From: Pseudomonadota bacterium
GTDB lineage: Bacteria; Pseudomonadota; Gammaproteobacteria; Burkholderiales; Burkholderiaceae_C
Assembly (NCBI GenBank): GCA_021848345.1
Contig: JAJZUV010000001.1
Location: 1 to 64,000, forward strand
Direction: 5' to 3'
DNA: 64,000 nucleotides
Part shown: one piece after another, positions 1-9,015 of the stretch
How positions within the stretch are numbered: position 1 is the first letter of the stretch
Layout of the letters: each line of letters begins with the position of its first letter
Translations under genes and position numbers: made by a program
Notes under the pieces: model-generated
Told to the model about the DNA's origin: nothing
Databases searched by the model: none
Seen by the model: only the letters and a program-made list of their open reading frames with translations

Positions 1-177
1 GTCACCGAGATCGCCAAACAGGGTGTGACCATCCTGCTGGTGGAGCAGAACGCCAAGCGGGCGCTGGAGCTGGCGCAGCGCGGCTACGTGCTGGACTCGG
101 GCACCATGACCATGGGCGGCGAGGCCTCCAAGCTGCTCGACGACCCCCGCGTGCGCGCCGCCTACCTCGGAGAGTAG
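1..177 (+). CDS. livF: Branched-chain amino acid ABC transporter ATP-binding protein, C-terminal end (LivF type)
   Basis: Only the last 58 codons are present; the 5' part lies before the window. The residues read ...TILLVEQNAKRALELAQRGY followed by LDSGTM and end in AAYLGE. The VEQN H-loop-side segment and the terminal YLGE are typical of LivF, the second ATPase of high-affinity branched-chain amino acid or amide/urea uptake systems at the cytoplasmic face of the membrane. The reading frame is open from base 1 and ends in TAG. The partner permease and binding-protein genes would be upstream and cannot be checked, so the substrate is unknown. UrtE-type urea transporters end similarly and remain an alternative. 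Confidence 0.85.
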   Translation, partial: VTEIAKQGVTILLVEQNAKRALELAQRGYVLDSGTMTMGGEASKLLDDPRVRAAYLGE

Positions 178-236
178 CGAGTCCCCGGAGCGGGGCGCCT
201 CGACTCGGGGTGGCCCTGCGCCGAGGCGGGACAACC

Positions 237-265
237 CCCAGGGCCGGGCGGTGCCCGGCCCTGGG
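237..265. terminator. Perfect hairpin between convergent genes
   Basis: A perfect 13-bp inverted repeat (arms 237-249 and 253-265, loop GGT) lies between the LivF stop and the stop of the opposing reductase gene. It has no T tract on either side. Its position between two converging genes suggests a shared bidirectional terminator. Confidence 0.6.
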
Positions 266-269
266 AGGC

Positions 270-1298
270 TTACTCGGCGGGGCCGGCCTTGTCGGCCTCG
301 CTGGTGAAGGCGTCGGCGTGGAAATGCCCTTCGGGCAGGCCGCAGTCGGTGCCGAAATCGGCGCGGGCGGCGTCCACCATCAGCGGAGATCCGCAAGCGT
401 AGACCTCGTGGCCCGAGAGATCGGGCAGGTCTTCCATGACCGCGCGGTGCACGAAACCCGTGCGTCCCTGCCAGTCGGCGTCGGGTTCCGACAGCACCGG
501 CACGAAACGCAGCCACGGCAGACGCTCGGCCTGCGCCAGCGCCCAGTCCATCAGGTACAGGTCCGCGCGCCGTCGCCCGCCCCAGTACAGAGAGGCCGGC
601 CGCGCATTGCCGTCGGCCGCGAGTTGCTCGATGAGGGCCTTGATCGGCGCCAGGCCCGTGCCGGACGCCAGCAGCACCAGCGGACGCTCGCTGGACTCGC
701 GCAGGTAGAAGCTGCCGTAGGGGCCCTCCATGCGCAGGATGTCTCGCTCCTTGAGCCCGCCGAACACCTGGTCGGTGAACTTGCCGCCCGGCATGTGGCG
801 AATATGCAACTGCACCGCTGCTTGCCCGTCCGGGGCGTTGGCCATCGAATAGCTGCGCCGGCTTCCGTCGCGCAGGATGAACTGCAGATACTGGCCGGCG
901 TGGTAACGGAACACCTCGTTGGCGGGCAACTGGAGTCGCAGCACCGCCACGTCCGGCGCGGGAAATTCCAGAGCCTGCACCCGGCAGGGCATCTTGCGCA
1001 CCGGGAACATGTCGGCCGAGGGAAGGTCGGCGCATTCGAGAACCAGGTCTTCCTGCGGGTGCATGCGGCAGGTCAGTACCATGCCGGCGCTACGCTCCTG
1101 CTCGGAAAGCGCCTTGAGCTGATGGTGGCCCAGTTCGAAGCCGCCGGAGACCCAGCGGCATTTGCAACTTCCGCAGGCGCCGTCCTGGCAACCGTAGGGC
1201 AGGCCCACGCCCTGGCGGATGGCCGCCGCCAGCACGGTTTCCGAGTCATCGACCTCGAAGCTGCGGCCGGCGGGCTGGATGGTGACGGTACGAATCAT
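270..1298 (-). CDS. 2Fe-2S ferredoxin-NAD(P)H flavin reductase (AscD / phenol-hydroxylase reductase-like)
   Basis: A 342-aa soluble electron-transfer protein. The N-terminal plant-type ferredoxin domain has cluster ligands C37-x4-C42-x2-C45 and C77. Next comes an FAD-binding barrel with the RRSYSMAN motif, then an NAD-binding lobe with GTGLAPIKALI and YACGSPLMV. This domain order matches CDP-6-deoxy-delta-3,4-glucoseen reductases and the reductase subunits of oxygenases. In Burkholderiales a stand-alone copy is common and its redox partner is usually unknown; no oxygenase or sugar-biosynthesis gene lies nearby, so the substrate is not inferred. The start MIRTVTIQ was chosen because the ferredoxin fold begins there; the frame stays open far upstream but is only antisense to the neighbour. 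The gene diverges from the epimerase gene with 15 bp between starts. Confidence 0.88.
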   Translation of the reverse strand: MIRTVTIQPAGRSFEVDDSETVLAAAIRQGVGLPYGCQDGACGSCKCRWVSGGFELGHHQLKALSEQERSAGMVLTCRMHPQEDLVLECADLPSADMFPVRKMPCRVQALEFPAPDVAVLRLQLPANEVFRYHAGQYLQFILRDGSRRSYSMANAPDGQAAVQLHIRHMPGGKFTDQVFGGLKERDILRMEGPYGSFYLRESSERPLVLLASGTGLAPIKALIEQLAADGNARPASLYWGGRRRADLYLMDWALAQAERLPWLRFVPVLSEPDADWQGRTGFVHRAVMEDLPDLSGHEVYACGSPLMVDAARADFGTDCGLPEGHFHADAFTSEADKAGPAE

Positions 1299-1313
1299 GA
1301 CTTCGTGGATTCC

Positions 1314-2267
1314 ATGTTGAACGCTGTGTTTCGCAAACCCCGGGTGCTGATCGTCGGCTGCGGCGACATCGGCCTGCGCCTGGCCGCCTTGCTGCGCCCC
1401 CGCGCGCGCGTGCTGGCGCTGACTTCCAGCCCAGAGCGCGTGCCGCTGCTGCGCGCCGCCGGCATCGTGCCGTTGCTGGGCGATCTGGACCGGCCCGACA
1501 CCCTGTGGCGCCTGCGCGCGCTGGCGCCGCGGGTCGTGATGCTCGCGCCGCCGCCCGCGCAGGGCGATGCCGATCCTCGCTCGCGCCGGCTCTCGCTGGT
1601 GCTGCGCAGCGCCATGATAGGCGGCACGCCGCGTCGCGGACCACTGCGCGTGGTCTACGCCAGCACCAGCGGCGTCTACGGTGACTGCGCCGGCGAATCG
1701 GTGCGCGAAACCAGAGCACCGCGTCCGGCCACCGCGCGCGCCCGGCGGCGCGTCGACGCCGAGGCCCACTGGCGCGCGCTCGGCAGGGCCGGCGCGATCG
1801 TCTCCGTGCTGCGGGTGCCGGGGATCTACGACGCGCTGCAGCGCTCGCCCCGCGAGCGTCTGCGACGGGGACTCCCCGTCCTGCGCCAGGAGGACGACGT
1901 GTTCACCAGCCACATCCACGCCGACGACCTGGCGCGTGCCCTGTGGGCCGCGCTGCTGCGCGCCGCGCCGCAGCGCATCTACCACGTGTGCGACGACACC
2001 CGCATGCTGGCGGGCGACTACCTGGAACTGGCGGCTGCGATGCTCGGCGAGCCGGCGCCGCCCCGGCTGAGTCGGGAACAACTGGAGCGCAGCGAACTGT
2101 CGCCCATGGCGCGCAGTTTCCTCGCGGAATCGCGCCGCCTGGACAACACCCGCATGCGGGCCGAACTCGGCCTGCGCCTGCTCCATCCCGACGTGCGCAG
2201 CGGACTGCGGTCGCGGGCCGCCGAGGCCGCTGCGCCCGCCCAGGAGCGCGGGACGGGGGCCGGCTGA
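1314..2267 (+). CDS. NAD(P)-dependent epimerase/dehydratase family protein (YeeZ-like SDR)
   Basis: A 317-aa extended short-chain dehydrogenase. The N-terminus carries a Rossmann motif (VLIVGCGDIGLRLA); VVYASTSGVYGD holds the conserved serine-threonine-tyrosine stretch, and the C-terminal half has the HIHADDLARA segment typical of NAD-dependent epimerases. It resembles E. coli YeeZ, whose physiological substrate is not established. The classic YxxxK active site is degraded here (the expected lysine is not evident after SGVYGD), as in other YeeZ-like proteins. ATG 1314 was chosen because the Rossmann fold begins within 12 residues. The gene converges on rne. Confidence 0.75.
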   Translation: MLNAVFRKPRVLIVGCGDIGLRLAALLRPRARVLALTSSPERVPLLRAAGIVPLLGDLDRPDTLWRLRALAPRVVMLAPPPAQGDADPRSRRLSLVLRSAMIGGTPRRGPLRVVYASTSGVYGDCAGESVRETRAPRPATARARRRVDAEAHWRALGRAGAIVSVLRVPGIYDALQRSPRERLRRGLPVLRQEDDVFTSHIHADDLARALWAALLRAAPQRIYHVCDDTRMLAGDYLELAAAMLGEPAPPRLSREQLERSELSPMARSFLAESRRLDNTRMRAELGLRLLHPDVRSGLRSRAAEAAAPAQERGTGAG

Positions 2268-2280
2268 GCACCGGCCCCCG
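2254..2280. terminator. Bidirectional hairpin between epimerase and rne
   Basis: A perfect 10-bp stem (2254-2263 with 2271-2280) with a 7-nt loop overlaps the TGA of the epimerase gene and sits 10 bases from the rne stop. It is suited to terminate both converging transcripts. No U tract is present. Confidence 0.55.
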
Positions 2281-2289
2281 GGTTGCCGC

Positions 2290-5200
2290 TCAGGACGACT
2301 GGTGGTCGTTCTCGGGCAGATCGAGTCGCGGCAGCGCCTTGCGCGTCTCGACCAGCACCAGCGGCCCTTCCTCCTGCGCGGCGCGGGGTTTGCGCTCGCG
2401 CGGCGCCTGACGCGGCTGCGGCGCCTGGCGAGCCTTGCGTCGCGCCTGTTCGACGCGCTCGGGGTCGGACTGCACCCATTGCAGGCCGGCCGTTTCCACG
2501 ACCGCCCGCAACTGCTCCACCGGCAGCGTTTCGGCCGGCTGCGCCGCGCTCTGGAGAGCCTCCGGCTCGGCCGCGGCCCTATCGGCCTGCGCGGCAGGTT
2601 GTGCCGCGGGGTGGGCGATCTCCGCCACGACCGCGACGGCCGGTTGCGGTTCCTCCGCGTACGGCCGCTCGCCGGCGGCGCCCGGCTCGGGCGCGACGGC
2701 CGGCCGTTCGACCGCGGCCTCGACGGCTGCGCCCTGCAGGCTGGGCGTCGCGCTCGAGGACATCGTGAACGATGGTTGCGACGCGGTTGCCGATTCCGCG
2801 GCGAACAGGCCCGGCTGCTCCAGCAGCGGCCGCGGCGACGCGGACGGCTCCTGGGCGGCGACCGGGGCTGACGCGAACCCGGATGCAACCACCTGCTCGG
2901 GCGTGGCCTCGTCGGCGGCCTCGGCGGCCTCGGGGGACGGCTCCTCGCCGGCTTCGGCGGAGACCTCGTCGCCCTGCAGGCCCTCGGCGCTTGCCGCATC
3001 CTGTCCCCGACCGCGGCCGCCACGACGGCGGCGGCGGCGACGCGCCGGCTCCGCGTTGGAGCCCTCGGCCCCTTCGGGCAGGGCCTGGTCGACCCTCGCG
3101 GCGGCGGCGGCTTCCTGCTCGGCGGCAGGCGCTTGGGCAGGCGTGGTGGATGCCTGCTCGGCCGAGGCCAGGGTCAGGCCGAAGCTCTCCCAGGTCTCGA
3201 CCCCTTGCTCTGCCTGTTCCTCACGCTGTTCGCGCGGCGCGCGAGCCGGTCGTTCCGCCCGCTCACCACGGTCCTGGCGTTCGGCTCGTTCGGCCCGGTC
3301 CGGGCGTTCTGCGCGTTCGGCACGCTCCGCGCGGGGCGGGCGGTCGGCGCGTTCCGGGCGTTCGGCACGTTCGGGGCGTTCGGTACGTTCCGGGCGTTCG
3401 GTACGTTCCGGGCGTTCGGCACGTTCCGGGCGATCCGCACGTTCCGCACGCTCGCCACGGCCACCGCGGCCACGCCCACCGTTCGCGCCGCCGCCGTTGC
3501 CGGCAGCCGGGGCGGCGCTGGCCGCGCCGGCACCACGGCGACCTTCGGCCCCGTTCTCGCGGCCGTCGCCACGGCGGCCCTGGCCGCGGCCGTCGCGGCC
3601 GTCGCGGCCGCGTCCGCGGCCTTCACCGCGCGCCGACGCGGGCGCCTCGGCTTCGGCCTTGGGCGCGCTCGCGGGTGCGGGCTGCGCAGCCGGTTCGGCG
3701 GGTGCCAGTACGCGGCGCAGCCAGCCGAACAATCCGCCCGACGCGGCCTGTGCCGCCGGCGCCACCGGGGCAGGGGCCGGGGCCACGACGGCGGGGGGCT
3801 TCTCGGGCGCCGGCGCCGGGCTGGGCGCCGGACCCTCGGGGGTGATGCCCCGCACCAGCGCTTCCTGGCGCGGGCGCTCGTCCTTGGCCTTGCGCAGGAT
3901 GGTCGTCTCCTGTTCCAGTTCTTCCGCCATGCGGTAGCTGGCGGGCAGGTTGTCCAGGCGCGGGTCGTCGTGCTTGAGGCGCTCGAGCTTGTAGTTCGGC
4001 GTCTCCAGTTGCTTGTTCGGTACCAGCAGCACGGCCACGCGCTGGCGCAGTTCGATCTTGGCGATTTCGGCGCGCTTCTCGTTGAGCAGGAACGAGGCGA
4101 CCTCGACCGGCACCTGCACGTGCACCGCGGCGGTGCCTTCCTTCATCGCCTCTTCCTGGATGATGCGCAGGATCTGCAGGGCGCTGGAATCCGTGTCGCG
4201 GATGTGGCCGGTGCCGTTGCAGCGCGGGCAGGTGACGTAGGCGCCCTCGGACAGCGCGGGGCGCAGGCGCTGGCGCGAGACCTCGAGCAGGCCGAACTTG
4301 GAGATCTTGCTGGTCTGCACGCGCGCGCGATCCTGGCGCAGGCAGTCGCGCAGCCGGTCTTCCACGGCGCGCTGGTTCTTGGCTTCATCCATGTCGATGA
4401 AGTCCATCACGATCAGGCCGCCGAGATCGCGCAGGCGCATCTGGCGGGCGATTTCCTCGGCCGCTTCCAGGTTGGTGCGCAGCGCCGTGTCCTCGATCGC
4501 GGTGCCGCGCGTGGAGCGCGCGGAGTTCACGTCGATGGCCACCAGCGCCTCGGTGTGGTCGATGACGATGGCTCCGCCCGACGGCAGGTTCACCGTGCGC
4601 GAATAGGCGGTCTCGATCTGGTGCTCGATCTGGAAGCGCGAGAACAGCGGCAGGTCGTCGCGGTAGCGCTTGACCCGCCCGACGTTGTCGGGCATCACGT
4701 GCGCCATGAACTGGTGCGCCTGGTCGTAGATGTCCTCGGTGTCGATCAGGATCTCGCCGATGTCGCTGGTGAAGTAGTCGCGGATGGCGCGGATGACCAG
4801 CGAGGACTCCTGGTAGATCAGGAAGGCGCCGCGCTGGGAATTGCCGGCCTCCTCGATCGCCGACCACAGCTTGAGCAGGTAGTTCAGGTCCCACTGCAGT
4901 TCCTCGACGCTGCGCCCGATGCCCGCGGTGCGGGCGATCAGGCTCATGCCGTCGGGGTACTGCAACTGCTCCATGGTCTCGCGCAGTTCCTGGCGGTCGT
5001 CGCCCTCGATGCGCCGGCTCACGCCGCCGCCGCGCGGATTGTTGGGCATGAGCACCAGGTAGCGCCCGGCCAGCGAGATGAAGGTGGTCAGCGCGGCGCC
5101 CTTGTTGCCGCGCTCCTCCTTCTCGACCTGCACCAGCATTTCCTGGCCTTCGCGGATCACGTCCTGGATGCGCGCCTGCGAGGCCGGCACGCCTTCGCGG

Positions 5201-5433
5201 AAGTAGCGCCGGGAGATTTCCTTGAAGGGCAGGAAGCCGTGGCGTTCCTCGCCGTAGTCGACGAAGCAGGCTTCCAGCGAGGGCTCCACGCGGGTCACGG
5301 TGGCGCGGTAGATATTGCCCTTGCGCTGTTCGCGGCCGACCTGCTCGATGTCGATGTCGAGCAGCTTCTGGCCGTCGACGATCGCCACGCGAAGCTCTTC
5401 GGCCTGCGTCGCATTGAACAACATGCGTTTCAT
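2290..5433 (-). CDS. rne: Ribonuclease E
   Basis: A 1047-aa endoribonuclease that begins mRNA decay and processes rRNA and tRNA precursors, and is the scaffold of the degradosome at the inner membrane. The N-terminal half (1-415) is the conserved catalytic part: S1 RNA-binding domain about 35-120, then the DNase I-like domain with magnesium ligands D301 ([12 protein letters not shown]) and D344 (IVMDFIDM), and the zinc-link CPRCNGTG at 402-408. The C-terminal 550 residues are low complexity: Pro/Ala stretches, a long Arg-Glu-Pro run encoded by 18-bp DNA repeats, an RRRRRR patch and a short conserved end ([12 protein letters not shown]). This is the expected unstructured RNA- and partner-binding arm, but unusually repetitive. 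ATG 5433 follows a good GGAG site. Confidence 0.97.
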   Translation of the reverse strand: MKRMLFNATQAEELRVAIVDGQKLLDIDIEQVGREQRKGNIYRATVTRVEPSLEACFVDYGEERHGFLPFKEISRRYFREGVPASQARIQDVIREGQEMLVQVEKEERGNKGAALTTFISLAGRYLVLMPNNPRGGGVSRRIEGDDRQELRETMEQLQYPDGMSLIARTAGIGRSVEELQWDLNYLLKLWSAIEEAGNSQRGAFLIYQESSLVIRAIRDYFTSDIGEILIDTEDIYDQAHQFMAHVMPDNVGRVKRYRDDLPLFSRFQIEHQIETAYSRTVNLPSGGAIVIDHTEALVAIDVNSARSTRGTAIEDTALRTNLEAAEEIARQMRLRDLGGLIVMDFIDMDEAKNQRAVEDRLRDCLRQDRARVQTSKISKFGLLEVSRQRLRPALSEGAYVTCPRCNGTGHIRDTDSSALQILRIIQEEAMKEGTAAVHVQVPVEVASFLLNEKRAEIAKIELRQRVAVLLVPNKQLETPNYKLERLKHDDPRLDNLPASYRMAEELEQETTILRKAKDERPRQEALVRGITPEGPAPSPAPAPEKPPAVVAPAPAPVAPAAQAASGGLFGWLRRVLAPAEPAAQPAPASAPKAEAEAPASARGEGRGRGRDGRDGRGQGRRGDGRENGAEGRRGAGAASAAPAAGNGGGANGGRGRGGRGERAERADRPERAERPERTERPERTERPERAERPERADRPPRAERAERAERPDRAERAERQDRGERAERPARAPREQREEQAEQGVETWESFGLTLASAEQASTTPAQAPAAEQEAAAAARVDQALPEGAEGSNAEPARRRRRRRGGRGRGQDAASAEGLQGDEVSAEAGEEPSPEAAEAADEATPEQVVASGFASAPVAAQEPSASPRPLLEQPGLFAAESATASQPSFTMSSSATPSLQGAAVEAAVERPAVAPEPGAAGERPYAEEPQPAVAVVAEIAHPAAQPAAQADRAAAEPEALQSAAQPAETLPVEQLRAVVETAGLQWVQSDPERVEQARRKARQAPQPRQAPRERKPRAAQEEGPLVLVETRKALPRLDLPENDHQSS
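3349..3438 (-). repeat. 18-bp tandem repeat inside rne (5 units)
   Basis: Five consecutive 18-bp units of consensus ACGTTCCGGGCGTTCGGT start at 3349, 3367, 3385, 3403 and 3421, differing at a few positions. Each encodes six residues of the type E-R-P-E-R-T/A/D. Flanking sequence on both sides is a degraded form of the same pattern. The unit is a multiple of three, so copy changes stay in frame. Confidence 0.9.
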
Positions 5434-5447
5434 GTTCGATTCTCCAT

Positions 5448-5465
5448 CCCGCCCTTCGGGGCGGG
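5448..5465 (-). promoter_or_regulatory. Hairpin just upstream of the rne ribosome-binding site
   Basis: A perfect 7-bp GC stem (5448-5454 with 5459-5465) closes a 4-nt loop (CGAA on the rne mRNA). It ends about 3 bases before the GGAGA ribosome site of rne (start 5433). Stem-loops in the rne leader mediate RNase E autoregulation in enterobacteria; a similar role here is inference. Confidence 0.45.
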
Positions 5466-5830
5466 GTGCTTGATGGCAACAGGGTCACGAGGACCCGACG
5501 TGCACAGCAGGCTCGAATCGGAAACGGCAGAGGCCACGCGGCGCCGACTGATCCCGGCGCGACTCGCAGGACAGGGATCAGGCAGGTACCGGTGCGCGCG
5601 GCGCGGCCGACGACCCTGCCCGGCGCGCGGCATGGCGCTTGCGGCGGGCGGGAGTCGGTGCTGGGCGGCGGGGTAAGTACGGCACGTTACTGGATCTTCT
5701 TGTCAGGGACCACGGCAGGGCCGGGTCGGCGGGGCATTCTGTCGATTCGCAACTCGGGCTTTGCGCGAGGTATCAGCCAGGCCGCGGGGAAGTCGGGCCG
5801 CGTCGCCGCATCGCGAGACGCGACGGCCAC

Positions 5831-5836
5831 TACAAT
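5831..5836 (+). promoter_or_regulatory. Candidate -10 box for rluC
   Basis: TACAAT on the plus strand, in the same form seen before rpmF, mpl, aroC and accB in this window. No clear -35 hexamer. Transcription would begin near 5843, leaving a long rluC leader. Confidence 0.4.
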
Positions 5837-6123
5837 GCCGCTCGTGCGTTGCTTGCGCAGACCGGAGCGCTGCCAGGCGGCGCTCCGTTGCGCGCAGCGC
5901 TCCCCGACGGTCCGCGCGTGCAAGGGCGCGCGGCGGATGCCGGAGTCGCTTCATGCGCTGCGGAACGCCCGCCGAGGCGGGCCGTCGAACGGCGGCGCGC
6001 ACAGGCGATCGCCTTGTCAACGACCGGCCGCACGATCGGCAGAACGACCAGTACGACTACATTCCCCGCGTAGCCGGCGTGTCCGTGGAAGACCATACGA
6101 CGCGCGCTACGCCATTTCATTAT

Positions 6124-7209
6124 ATGCACTCCAGCCAAGCAGCCGCCAATGTGATCGCCGTCGACGAGTCGGGGGCCGGCCAGCGCCTGGACAACTTTCT
6201 CGCGCGCCGGCTCAAGGGCGTGCCGCGCAGCCACATCTACCGCATCGTTCGCTCGGGGGAGGTGCGGGTCAACGGCTCGCGGGCCGAGGCCTCGCGCAAG
6301 CTCGAGCTCGACGATCGCGTGCGCGTGCCTCCGGTGTTCGTCGACGCGGCCCCACCGGCGGCGCCCGCGCGCAACTACGAGGCACTGTTCGAGGACGATT
6401 GGCTGCTGGCGGTGGACAAGCCGGCCGGCATCGCCGTGCACGGCGGCTCCGGGCTGAGCTGGGGGCTCATCGAGTCGCTGCGCAGCGCGCGCGGCGACCG
6501 CTTCCTGGAACTGGTGCACCGGCTGGACCGCGACACCTCGGGCGTGCTGCTGCTGGCCCGCAAGCGCAGCGCACTGACCGCATTGCATGCCAGCCTTCGC
6601 CGGCGCGAGGCCGACAAGCGCTACCTGGCGCTGGTGGCCGGGCTGTGGCAGGGCGACGCGGTGACCGTGAGCAAATCGCTGCACCGCTACCTCACGCCCA
6701 GCGGAGAGCGCCGCGTGCGCGTGGTCGATCCCGGGCAGGGCCAGGAAGCCCGCAGCCAGTTCCGCCCGTTGCAGCGCTTCGCCTGGCCGGACGCGCAGTG
6801 GGCGCAGCGCACCGGCGTCGCCGGACTGACCCTGGTCGAGGCACGCATCCACACCGGGCGCACGCACCAGATCCGCGTGCACCTGCACAGCCTGGGCTAC
6901 CCCGTGGCGGGGGACGAGAAATACGGCCTGGAGACGCTGAACCGTGCGTTGGCGCAGGGCGACCTGCCGCCCGGCGTCGGGCGCAATCCCCGCATGTTCC
7001 TGCACGCGGCGCGCCTGGCCGTGCAGCATCCTGGCGACGGACGCGAGCTGGTGCTGCAGGCCGGATGGCCCGGGGCGGACGCCGAGTGGCTGGAGCGCCT
7101 GGCACGCGCCTGCGCGGCCGCCGCGCCAGGCGCCGCGACGCGCGGCCGGCGACGGGCCGCCGAGGCGAGCGCAGATCGCGCGGGTTCCGTGGAGACGCCG
7201 CGGCCATGA
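6124..7209 (+). CDS. rluC: 23S rRNA pseudouridine synthase RluC (955/2504/2580)
   Basis: A 361-aa RluA-family enzyme isomerising uridines of 23S rRNA. The N-terminal S4 RNA-binding domain (about 18-80; GQRLDNFLARRLKGVPRSHI) is followed by the synthase domain with the catalytic HRLDRDTSGVLLLA motif, whose second Asp is the nucleophile, and the HTGRTHQIRVHL motif near the C-terminus. The last 40 residues are an Ala/Arg-rich tail without known function. The start at ATG 6124 puts the S4 domain 18 residues in; longer in-frame starts have no homologous content. Placement opposite rne is the usual Burkholderiales arrangement and supports RluC over RluD. Its TGA overlaps the ATG of the next gene by 3 bases. 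Confidence 0.93.
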   Translation: MHSSQAAANVIAVDESGAGQRLDNFLARRLKGVPRSHIYRIVRSGEVRVNGSRAEASRKLELDDRVRVPPVFVDAAPPAAPARNYEALFEDDWLLAVDKPAGIAVHGGSGLSWGLIESLRSARGDRFLELVHRLDRDTSGVLLLARKRSALTALHASLRRREADKRYLALVAGLWQGDAVTVSKSLHRYLTPSGERRVRVVDPGQGQEARSQFRPLQRFAWPDAQWAQRTGVAGLTLVEARIHTGRTHQIRVHLHSLGYPVAGDEKYGLETLNRALAQGDLPPGVGRNPRMFLHAARLAVQHPGDGRELVLQAGWPGADAEWLERLARACAAAAPGAATRGRRRAAEASADRAGSVETPRP

Positions 7210-7874
7210 ACCAGCCCTGGGATCTGGTGGTGTTCGACTGGGACGGCACGCTGATGGATTCCACGGCGGCGATCACCCGCGCCATCCAGGCGGCCTGCAG
7301 GGAGGTCGGCGTGCCGGAGCCGGCGGCCGAACAGGCCACCCACGTGATCGGCCTCGGGCTGGGCGACGCGCTGCGGCATGTGGCTCCCAGCCTCGATCCG
7401 GCGGATTACGAGCGGGTCGCGCGCGCCTACCGGCGCCATTACTTCGCGCATGCCGACGAACTCGTGCTGTTCGACGGCGTGGTGCCCTTGCTGCGCGAAC
7501 TGCGCGACCACGGCATGCGCCTGGCGGTGGCCACCGGCAAGTCGCGCGCCGGACTGGAGCTGGCGCTGGAGCAAAGCGGTCTGCGCGGCCTGTTCGACGC
7601 CACGCGCACCGCCGATCAGACCCACTCCAAGCCGCACCCGCGCATGCTTCTGGAACTGCTGGACGAACTCGTCGCCGATGCCGGCGGTACGCTGATGGTG
7701 GGCGACACCACGCACGATCTGCAAATGGCGCTGAACGCGGGCGTGCGCTCGATCGGGGTCAGCTACGGCGCGCACGGCGCCGAGGAATTGCGCTCCCTGC
7801 GGCCCCTGGGCGTGGCCGGCTCGGTGTCGGAGCTGCGCCGGATGCTGCTTCGCACAGGCCCGCCGATTCCCTGA
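7206..7874 (+). CDS. HAD-IA family hydrolase (phosphoglycolate phosphatase-like)
   Basis: A 222-aa haloacid-dehalogenase-superfamily phosphatase. Motif I is FDWDGTLMDS (nucleophile D11, acid/base D13), motif II VATGKS, motif III the Lys of SKPHP, motif IV MVGDTTHDLQMA. A helical cap lies between motifs I and II (about 15-90). It resembles Gph-type phosphatases, but the natural substrate cannot be fixed from sequence. It is translationally coupled to rluC, its ATG overlapping the rluC stop, as in many betaproteobacteria, and is probably co-transcribed with it. Confidence 0.88.
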   Translation: MNQPWDLVVFDWDGTLMDSTAAITRAIQAACREVGVPEPAAEQATHVIGLGLGDALRHVAPSLDPADYERVARAYRRHYFAHADELVLFDGVVPLLRELRDHGMRLAVATGKSRAGLELALEQSGLRGLFDATRTADQTHSKPHPRMLLELLDELVADAGGTLMVGDTTHDLQMALNAGVRSIGVSYGAHGAEELRSLRPLGVAGSVSELRRMLLRTGPPIP

Positions 7875-7953
7875 CGGTCCGGTTTTCGTCCGGACTTGCT
7901 ATGCTGGAACAGGCTTCCGCCGCGCCACCCGCGGCGCCCATCCAGGCCCGAGC

Positions 7954-8955
7954 ATGAACCCGAACGACAACGAACCCACCCTCGGCGCGGCGCCGTCGCG
8001 CAATCCTGCCGCAGCACCGCCCACGGCGTGGGAGCGCAGCGTGCTGGAACGCCTGGTCATGGACATCGTCGCCGAGCGCAGGCGTTCGCGGCGCTGGAGC
8101 GTGTTCTTCCGCCTGTGCGTGCTCGCACTGGTGCTGGCGGTCGTGGCCGCGGCCTGGCGCGGGGGCGAAGGCTCCGGCACGGCAGCGTCCGGGCCGCACG
8201 TCGCCGTGGTCGACCTGCGGGGCGAGATGTCCGCCACCAGCAACGCCAGCGCCGACAACATCGACGCGTCGCTGCGCGACGCCTTCGCGTCGCCGCAGAC
8301 CCGCGCGGTCATCCTGCGCATCGACAGCCCCGGCGGATCGCCGGTGCAGGCCAGTCGCATCAACGCGGAGATCTGGCGCCTGCGCGCGCTGCACAAGGAC
8401 ATCCCGGTCTACGCGGTATGCGACGAGGCCTGCGCCTCGGCCGCCTACTACGTGGCGGTGGCCGCCGACCGCATCTATGTGAATCCGGCCAGCCTGGTGG
8501 GTTCGATCGGGGTGCTGATGAACGGCTTCGGCTTCTCCGGCCTGATGGACAAGCTGGGGATCACGCGACGTCTGCTCACCGCGGGTTCGAACAAGGGGTT
8601 CATGGATCCCTTCAGCCCGATGACTCCGCAACAAAGGCAGTACGCGCTGGCCATGCTCGAGCAGATCCACCAGCAATTCATCGCCGCGGTGAAGAAAGGC
8701 CGGGGCTCGCGCCTGAAAATCGACGACCAGACCTTCTCGGGCCTGGTGTGGACCGGCGAATCCGCGGTGCAGCAGGGCCTGGCCGACGGCTATGGCGACA
8801 CGCGCAGCGTGGCGCGCGACGTGGTGCACCAAACCCGCCTGGTGGATTTCACCCGCCACGAGAACGTGGTGGATCGGCTGGCCCAGCGCTTCGGCGCCTC
8901 CATCGGCATGGGAGCGGCCCGCGAAGCCCTGCCTCAGGGGTGGTCGCTGCGTTGA
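7954..8955 (+). CDS. sppA: Signal peptide peptidase SppA-type S49 protease
   Basis: A 333-aa membrane-anchored serine protease of the short S49 form, which degrades cleaved signal peptides or misfolded membrane proteins. One transmembrane helix at about 52-69 (SVFFRLCVLALVLAVVAAAW) is preceded by a positive cytoplasmic segment, so the protease domain is periplasmic. DSPGGSP at 124-130 and the Ser-Lys dyad S162 (DEACASAAYY) and K214 (GSNKG) are intact. The gene has its own 79-bp upstream gap with a small inverted repeat (7877-7882 with 7890-7895) and a TATGCT sequence at 7900 that may be a -10 box. The gene ends in a strong terminator hairpin. Confidence 0.93.
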   Translation: MNPNDNEPTLGAAPSRNPAAAPPTAWERSVLERLVMDIVAERRRSRRWSVFFRLCVLALVLAVVAAAWRGGEGSGTAASGPHVAVVDLRGEMSATSNASADNIDASLRDAFASPQTRAVILRIDSPGGSPVQASRINAEIWRLRALHKDIPVYAVCDEACASAAYYVAVAADRIYVNPASLVGSIGVLMNGFGFSGLMDKLGITRRLLTAGSNKGFMDPFSPMTPQQRQYALAMLEQIHQQFIAAVKKGRGSRLKIDDQTFSGLVWTGESAVQQGLADGYGDTRSVARDVVHQTRLVDFTRHENVVDRLAQRFGASIGMGAAREALPQGWSLR

Positions 8956-8957
8956 GC

Positions 8958-8984
8958 CGGTCGGCCCCGTGCGGGGGCCGACCG
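8958..8984. terminator. Hairpin between sppA and the rsmI-like gene
   Basis: A perfect 11-bp stem (8958-8968 with 8974-8984, loop GTGCG) starts 2 bases after the sppA stop and lies between converging genes. Confidence 0.6.
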
Positions 8985-9015
8985 CTCCGCCGACCCCGCC
9001 GCGGCTTCTGCTCCG

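Larger units (their letters stand above)
5434..6123. other. 690-bp divergent intergenic region between rne and rluC
   Basis: No convincing gene is seen; short open frames here have no recognisable domain and simply reflect the high GC. The region holds a small hairpin close to the rne ribosome site (5448-5465) and a TACAAT box at 5831 facing rluC, which would give rluC a leader of roughly 280 nt. The rne promoter could not be located. Confidence 0.6.

Noticed and set aside
5639-6073. A 144-codon frame in the rne-rluC gap
   Set aside because: No homology-like features, no ribosome site, composition typical of random GC-rich frames.
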